Origin: BD2-11 sp965221785
Lineage (GTDB): Bacteria > Gemmatimonadota > Gemmatimonadetes > Longimicrobiales > Gaopeijiaceae
Direction of reading: 5' to 3'
Assembly: GCA_965221785.1 (NCBI GenBank)
Contig: CBDCSR010000003.1
Coordinates: forward strand, 930,001-994,000
DNA length: 64,000 nucleotides
Shown: in pieces, positions 60,602-64,000 of the stretch
Numbering within the stretch: position 1 is the first letter of the stretch
Layout of the letters: the number at the start of each line of letters is the position of its first letter
The notes under the pieces: generated by a model
The model's input: the letters and a program-made list of their open reading frames with translations, nothing else
What the model was told of the DNA's origin: nothing
Databases searched by the model: none
Program-made: the position numbers and the translations under genes

Positions 60602-61344
60602 GCCATCGTCTCCATCAGTTCCGGAGCCCCTTCGATGAACGACCTGACGACGGGGTCCCCGGAGATCCGGATCTCACCCGGCGTGCCGTGGGCCCGCACG
60701 CGCCCGTCGTGCAGGAACGCCATGGAGTCGGCCACCTCGTAGGCGGTCCGGAGATCGTGCGTGACCACCAGTCCGGTGGCTCCGATCTCCTCCCGCAACC
60801 TGAGGATGAGTCGGCCGATCACCGTTGTCGTCACCGGATCAAGTCCCGTGGTGGGCTCGTCGTACAGGAGATACCGGGGACGGGTTGCGATCGCGCGCGC
60901 GATCCCCGCCCTCTTGCGCTGTCCGCCGGAGATTTCCGCCGGATAACGGTCTCCCAATCCTCCCAGGTCCACAAGCTCCAGGCACTCGGCGGCCCTCCTG
61001 CGGATGTCCCGGCGGCTCAGGCCGGGAATCCGGCGCAGCCCCATCTCCACGTTGTGGGCGAGCGTCATGGAGTCGAACAGCGCCGCGAACTGGAAGACAT
61101 ATCCGACTCTGCGCCGCAGTGCGTACAGGGCCTCCTGTTCCAGCTCGGCGACCTCCCGGCCGTCGACGGTCACGCTTCCCTGGTCGGCGGCGAGCAGTCC
61201 CACGATATGCTTCAACACGACCGATTTTCCCGCCCCGGAAGCGCCGATCAGCGCTACCGTGGCCCCCCTGGGCACGTCCAGGTCGAAGCCGTTCAGCACG
61301 ACCTTCTCGCCGAAGGCCTTGTGTACGCCGCGCAGACGGATCAC
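60598..61344 (-). CDS. mlaF: Phospholipid ABC transporter ATPase MlaF
   Basis: A 248-residue ABC ATPase: Walker A GASGAGKSV, Q-loop YVFQFAALFDSMTL, signature ISGGQRKRAGIARAI, Walker B YLLYDEPTTGLDP and switch His in VVTHDLR. The FQ-AALFDSMT stretch and the QRKR signature are typical of MlaF. The start GTG 61344 overlaps the mlaE stop (GTGA). It energises phospholipid movement by MlaE. Confidence 0.93.
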   Translation of the reverse strand: MIRLRGVHKAFGEKVVLNGFDLDVPRGATVALIGASGAGKSVVLKHIVGLLAADQGSVTVDGREVAELEQEALYALRRRVGYVFQFAALFDSMTLAHNVEMGLRRIPGLSRRDIRRRAAECLELVDLGGLGDRYPAEISGGQRKRAGIARAIATRPRYLLYDEPTTGLDPVTTTVIGRLILRLREEIGATGLVVTHDLRTAYEVADSMAFLHDGRVRAHGTPGEIRISGDPVVRSFIEGAPELMETMA

Positions 61345-62123
61345 AGCAGTACGGCGGCCCAGAAGGCGTCGAACACCAGGATCACCATGCTGCTTGCGAC
61401 CACGGCCGAGGTAGCGGCGCGGCCCACACCGGCGGCCCCTCCCCGGGTGCGGAAGCCGAAGAAACATCCCAGCGACGTCACCGTCAAACCGAACGAGAAC
61501 GACTTGATCACCGAAAAGACCACGTCGAAGGGCACGAAGAAGGTCTCGAGCCCGCGCACGAACTCGGGGGTGGACATCTCCAGAAGCTGGATGGCGGTCA
61601 GCCAGCCGGCCACGATCCCCAGCGCCGATGCCAGCAGGGTCACCGCCGGGAACATCACTGCGCCCGCGAGCACGCGGGGGAGCACCAGGTACGCCGCCGG
61701 ATCGTACGCCATGGTTTCCAGCGCATCGATCTGCTCGGTTACCCGCATGGTACCCAACTCGGCGGCGATGCTCGCGCCCACCCGGCCCGCCAGCGCCAGC
61801 CCCGTCAGCACCGGTCCCAGCTCGATGATCATGGTCTTGCCCACCAGGCTGCCCACCAGGTACACGGGTACCGCCCCGGTGAAGGTGTAGGAAGCCTGCA
61901 GCGCCAGCACGATGCCGGTGAAGGCGGCGATGAAGAGCGCTATGGGCACTGAGGCGACACCGATGCGCATCATCTGTTCGAAGACCAGCTTTCCCCAGAT
62001 GCGGACCGCGCGCAGGCCGCGGATGGTGTCCTGCATCAGGACGCCCCATTCGCCAACCGTCGCCGCGAAACGTAAGGCTGCGCGCCCGGTGGCGCCGACG
62101 AAGTCCAGCGTCTTGCCCGCCAT
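61341..62123 (-). CDS. mlaE: Phospholipid ABC transporter permease MlaE
   Basis: A 260-residue permease with five to six membrane helices. Family motifs are PIALFIAAFTGIVLALQASY, the coupling segment VGASIAAELGTMRVTEQIDALETMAYDP, and LIKSFSFGLTV-like VVFSVIKSFSFGLTVTSLGCFFGF near the C-terminus. ATG 62123 is the first start giving a normal MlaE N-terminus; the open frame upstream is not protein-like. It heads the mlaE-mlaF-mlaD operon, whose genes overlap by four bases at each join. Confidence 0.93.
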   Translation of the reverse strand: MAGKTLDFVGATGRAALRFAATVGEWGVLMQDTIRGLRAVRIWGKLVFEQMMRIGVASVPIALFIAAFTGIVLALQASYTFTGAVPVYLVGSLVGKTMIIELGPVLTGLALAGRVGASIAAELGTMRVTEQIDALETMAYDPAAYLVLPRVLAGAVMFPAVTLLASALGIVAGWLTAIQLLEMSTPEFVRGLETFFVPFDVVFSVIKSFSFGLTVTSLGCFFGFRTRGGAAGVGRAATSAVVASSMVILVFDAFWAAVLL

Positions 62124-62209
62124 ATGCGTGAAGATAGGGGAAATCGGGGTGCAGGTGTCACCCGTGGGTACTCCGGTCGCCCCCGAAAATGTCCCGGTTG
62201 GCGTGCCGG

Positions 62210-62569
62210 CTACGGGCGCGGAGGGAGTCCGTTTTCCAGCGTGAAGACGACCTCGTCGTTCCCGGTTGCCGGATGCCCGGAAGGCAGGGGGCACACGACC
62301 TGGACACGGGTCACTGCGGTCTGGGCGGCGCTTACCGAGACCTCGAAGTCGATGTCCTGCTCGGGCGAGGTGATGCGTGTGCGTACCCGCTTCCCCGGAG
62401 AGGCCTGGCGAACGCAGGCGGGATTGCGGAAGAGGGTCTTGGTGGACTGCCTTCCCGACGCCAGCGAACGGGTCACGGTGATGCGCCTGAGCGAGTCGGG
62501 TTGGTAGCTGATCAGGTAGCGGAAGCCCCGCTGATCACGTCCCCGACCCTTCCGGTTGTGCCTCGGCAA
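62210..62569 (-). CDS. Hypothetical protein (119 aa)
   Basis: A plausible small protein with a TTG start at 62569, close behind a GGAGGT ribosome-binding site. It contains GFRYLISYQPDSLRRITVTR, TLFRNPACVRQASPG and EQDIDFEVSVSAAQTAVTRVQVVCPLPSG, with alternating polar and hydrophobic residues suggesting beta strands. I recognise no family. The longer frame to 62737 adds only low-complexity Gly/Arg residues and overlaps the rho upstream region. It lies upstream of the mla operon on the same strand. Confidence 0.5.
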   Translation of the reverse strand: MPRHNRKGRGRDQRGFRYLISYQPDSLRRITVTRSLASGRQSTKTLFRNPACVRQASPGKRVRTRITSPEQDIDFEVSVSAAQTAVTRVQVVCPLPSGHPATGNDEVVFTLENGLPPRP

Positions 62570-62748
62570 GCCACCTCCGATCCCTTGACCCCCTGAAACG
62601 GCCCGCTTAACATCCCGGCGACCCACCAGGGATGCAAGCCCCGCCACAGCGTCCCGCCCCACTCCCGCCCACACCCCGCTCCACGCCATCCCGCCAGCGC
62701 CGCCGTGTGCACGGCCCGCGCCCTCCGTCTTTCCCATCGGAGTTCCCC
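62570..62748. promoter_or_regulatory. Divergent intergenic region upstream of rho
   Basis: About 180 bp between the small hypothetical gene and rho. It is C-rich on the plus strand (stretches such as CCACAGCGTCCCGCCCC and CACCCCGCTCCAC), and so could act as a rut-like leader for Rho autoregulation, as known for rho leaders in other bacteria. No clear promoter hexamers were found. GGAG precedes TTG 62749 by eight bases. Confidence 0.3.
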
Positions 62749-63999
62749 TTGGACATCGCCGAACTCAAGAGCAAGAAGGTCAGCGAGCTTCACGAGCTGG
62801 CCAGCGAACTGCGCATCCCGAACTACTCCGGGCTGCGCAAGCAGGATCTCATCTTCCGCATCGAGCACAAGCTTCTCGACAGCGACGTCGTGCTTCGCGG
62901 AGAAGGCGTGCTCGAAATCCTCCCCGAGGGCTACGGATTCCTGCGCTCGCAGAGCTGGAACTATCTCTACGGCCCCGATGACATTTACGTGAGTCCCTCG
63001 CAGATCAAGCGATTCGATCTGCGCACCGGCGACACCATCCTGGGCCAGGTGCGTCCCCCCAAGGAAGGTGAGCGCTACCTGGCGCTGCTCAAGGTGGAGA
63101 ACGTCAACTTCGAGCCGCCCGACAAGGCGCGGCATCGGATGACGTTCGACAACCTGCGCCCGCGCTATCCCGACGAGCGCCTGCGGCTCGAGTGCTCCAG
63201 GCGCGACATGTCCACGCGCGTGGTGGACCTCGTCGCCCCCATCGGCAAGGGACAGCGCGGGCTGATCACATCCCCGCCCAAGGCGGGCAAGACGATGCTG
63301 CTGCAGAAGGTGGCCAACTCGATCAGCGAGAATCACCCCGAGGTGCACCTGATCGTGTTGCTCATCGATGAGCGGCCGGAGGAAGTCACCGACATGGAGG
63401 AGAACGTCGACGCCGAGGTGATCGCCTCAACCTTCGACGAGTCGGCGGACCGCCACACGCAGGTAGCGGAAATGGTGCTGGAGAAGGCCAAGCGGCTGGT
63501 CGAGCAGGGCAAGGATGTCGTGATCCTGCTCGACTCGATCACCCGCCTCGCGCGTGCCTACAACGTCACCGTGCCGCACTCGGGGAAGATCCTGTCGGGA
63601 GGCGTGGACTCCAACGCGCTGCACAAGCCGAAGAGGTTCTTCGGAGCCGCGCGCAACATCGAGGGCGGAGGGTCGTTCACCATCATCGCCACCGCCCTGA
63701 TCGAGACCGGAAGCCGCATGGACGAGGTGATCTTCGAGGAGTTCAAGGGCACCGGCAACATGGAGCTGGTGCTCGACCGCAACATCGCAGACAAGCGCGT
63801 CTTCCCTGCCATCGACATCAACCGGTCCGGCACCCGCAAGGAAGAGCTGCTGCTGACCGAAACCGAGCGCAACCGGGTGTACCTGCTGCGCAACTTCCTC
63901 TCCGACATGCCGGTTTCCGAGGCCATCCAGTTCCTGATCGAACGGATGAACCGCACGGAGACCAACCAGGAGTTCCTGGATTCCATGCAGGCGGCGTAG
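62749..63999 (+). CDS. rho: Transcription termination factor Rho
   Basis: A 416-residue hexameric RNA helicase. Residues 1-45 are the Rho N-terminal helix bundle (LDIAELKSKKVSELHELASEL), about 48-120 the RNA-binding cold-shock-like domain (GEGVLEILPEGYGFLRS; SQIKRFDLRTGD), and the ATPase has Walker A SPPKAGKTMLL, Walker B DVVILLDSITRLARAYN, the Q-loop-region GGVDSNALHKPKRFFGAARNIE and the C-terminal FLIERMNRTETNQEFL. TTG 62749 with an upstream GGAG gives the normal length; an in-frame extension upstream is proline/arginine-rich and not Rho-like. The gene is complete and ends one base before the window edge. Confidence 0.95.
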   Translation: MDIAELKSKKVSELHELASELRIPNYSGLRKQDLIFRIEHKLLDSDVVLRGEGVLEILPEGYGFLRSQSWNYLYGPDDIYVSPSQIKRFDLRTGDTILGQVRPPKEGERYLALLKVENVNFEPPDKARHRMTFDNLRPRYPDERLRLECSRRDMSTRVVDLVAPIGKGQRGLITSPPKAGKTMLLQKVANSISENHPEVHLIVLLIDERPEEVTDMEENVDAEVIASTFDESADRHTQVAEMVLEKAKRLVEQGKDVVILLDSITRLARAYNVTVPHSGKILSGGVDSNALHKPKRFFGAARNIEGGGSFTIIATALIETGSRMDEVIFEEFKGTGNMELVLDRNIADKRVFPAIDINRSGTRKEELLLTETERNRVYLLRNFLSDMPVSEAIQFLIERMNRTETNQEFLDSMQAA

Positions 64000-64000
64000 C

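Noticed and set aside
62632..62748. Longer N-terminus for Rho
   Set aside because: The added 39 residues are Pro/Arg-rich and unlike Rho; TTG 62749 with an upstream GGAG gives the normal protein.

Overview
The window is GC-rich bacterial DNA with tightly packed genes, frequent GTG/TTG starts and many 4-base start/stop overlaps. It mixes a conserved Gram-negative chromosome (MlaE/F/D envelope lipid transport, TrxB, type-2 ferredoxin/flavodoxin-NADP reductase, Rho, GlnRS, and a Tdh/Kbl threonine-degradation pair) with a long mobile and defence-rich region. The overall gene style, including large SLC13 transporters with TrkA-C domains, DUF4198 and a one-piece histidine kinase/response regulator, suggests Gemmatimonadota or a nearby phylum. 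That assignment is an inference and cannot be proved from the sequence alone.

Layout. 1-4.7 kb: the left edge cuts an Eco57I-type DNA methylase, which overlaps an upstream phospholipase-D/SNF2 helicase on the minus strand; together they look like the end of a restriction or defence operon. 5.4-15.9 kb: nested mobile DNA. An IS110 copy is followed by an IS1111-group transposase gene that has been split by a three-recombinase (RIT) element with 92-bp terminal inverted repeats. Next comes a mobilisation module (mobC, mobA, and mobB and mobD nested in other frames of mobA, as in ColE1) and two tandem tyrosine integrases, the second truncated, with related downstream repeats. This reads as an integrative mobilisable element.

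16-28 kb: a periplasmic YVTN propeller with a di-haem cytochrome, then an ion/solute transport block (SLC13, outer-membrane barrel, SLC13 with several RCK-C domains, MscS, SLC12-like cotransporter, MscS-type TM protein). 28-40 kb: a branched-chain-amino-acid-type ABC transporter (livF, a LivK-type binding protein, livM, livH, with livG displaced) flanked by two acyl-CoA-ligase-like enzymes, a DUF4198 protein, and a GAF-PAS-kinase-receiver-winged-helix fusion. 39.8-44.7 kb: three PIN-domain toxin loci (two with clear antitoxins), a lipoprotein prolyl oligopeptidase and a Cys-rich hypothetical protein.

44.7-51.8 kb holds the best candidate for an undescribed system. A CARF-sigma54 activator of the RtcR type lies directly upstream of a 1270-residue protein that joins an HsdM-like methylase (catalytic motif lost), one HsdS-like recognition domain, an Ig-like domain and an AAA+ ATPase; a second ATPase follows. 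A sigma54-type -24/-12 promoter overlaps the stop codon of the regulator. No nuclease domain is visible in the operon. 51.8-64 kb returns to core genes: glnS-kbl-tdh, two SDR enzymes, trxB, a ferredoxin/flavodoxin reductase, mlaD-mlaF-mlaE, a small hypothetical and a complete rho.
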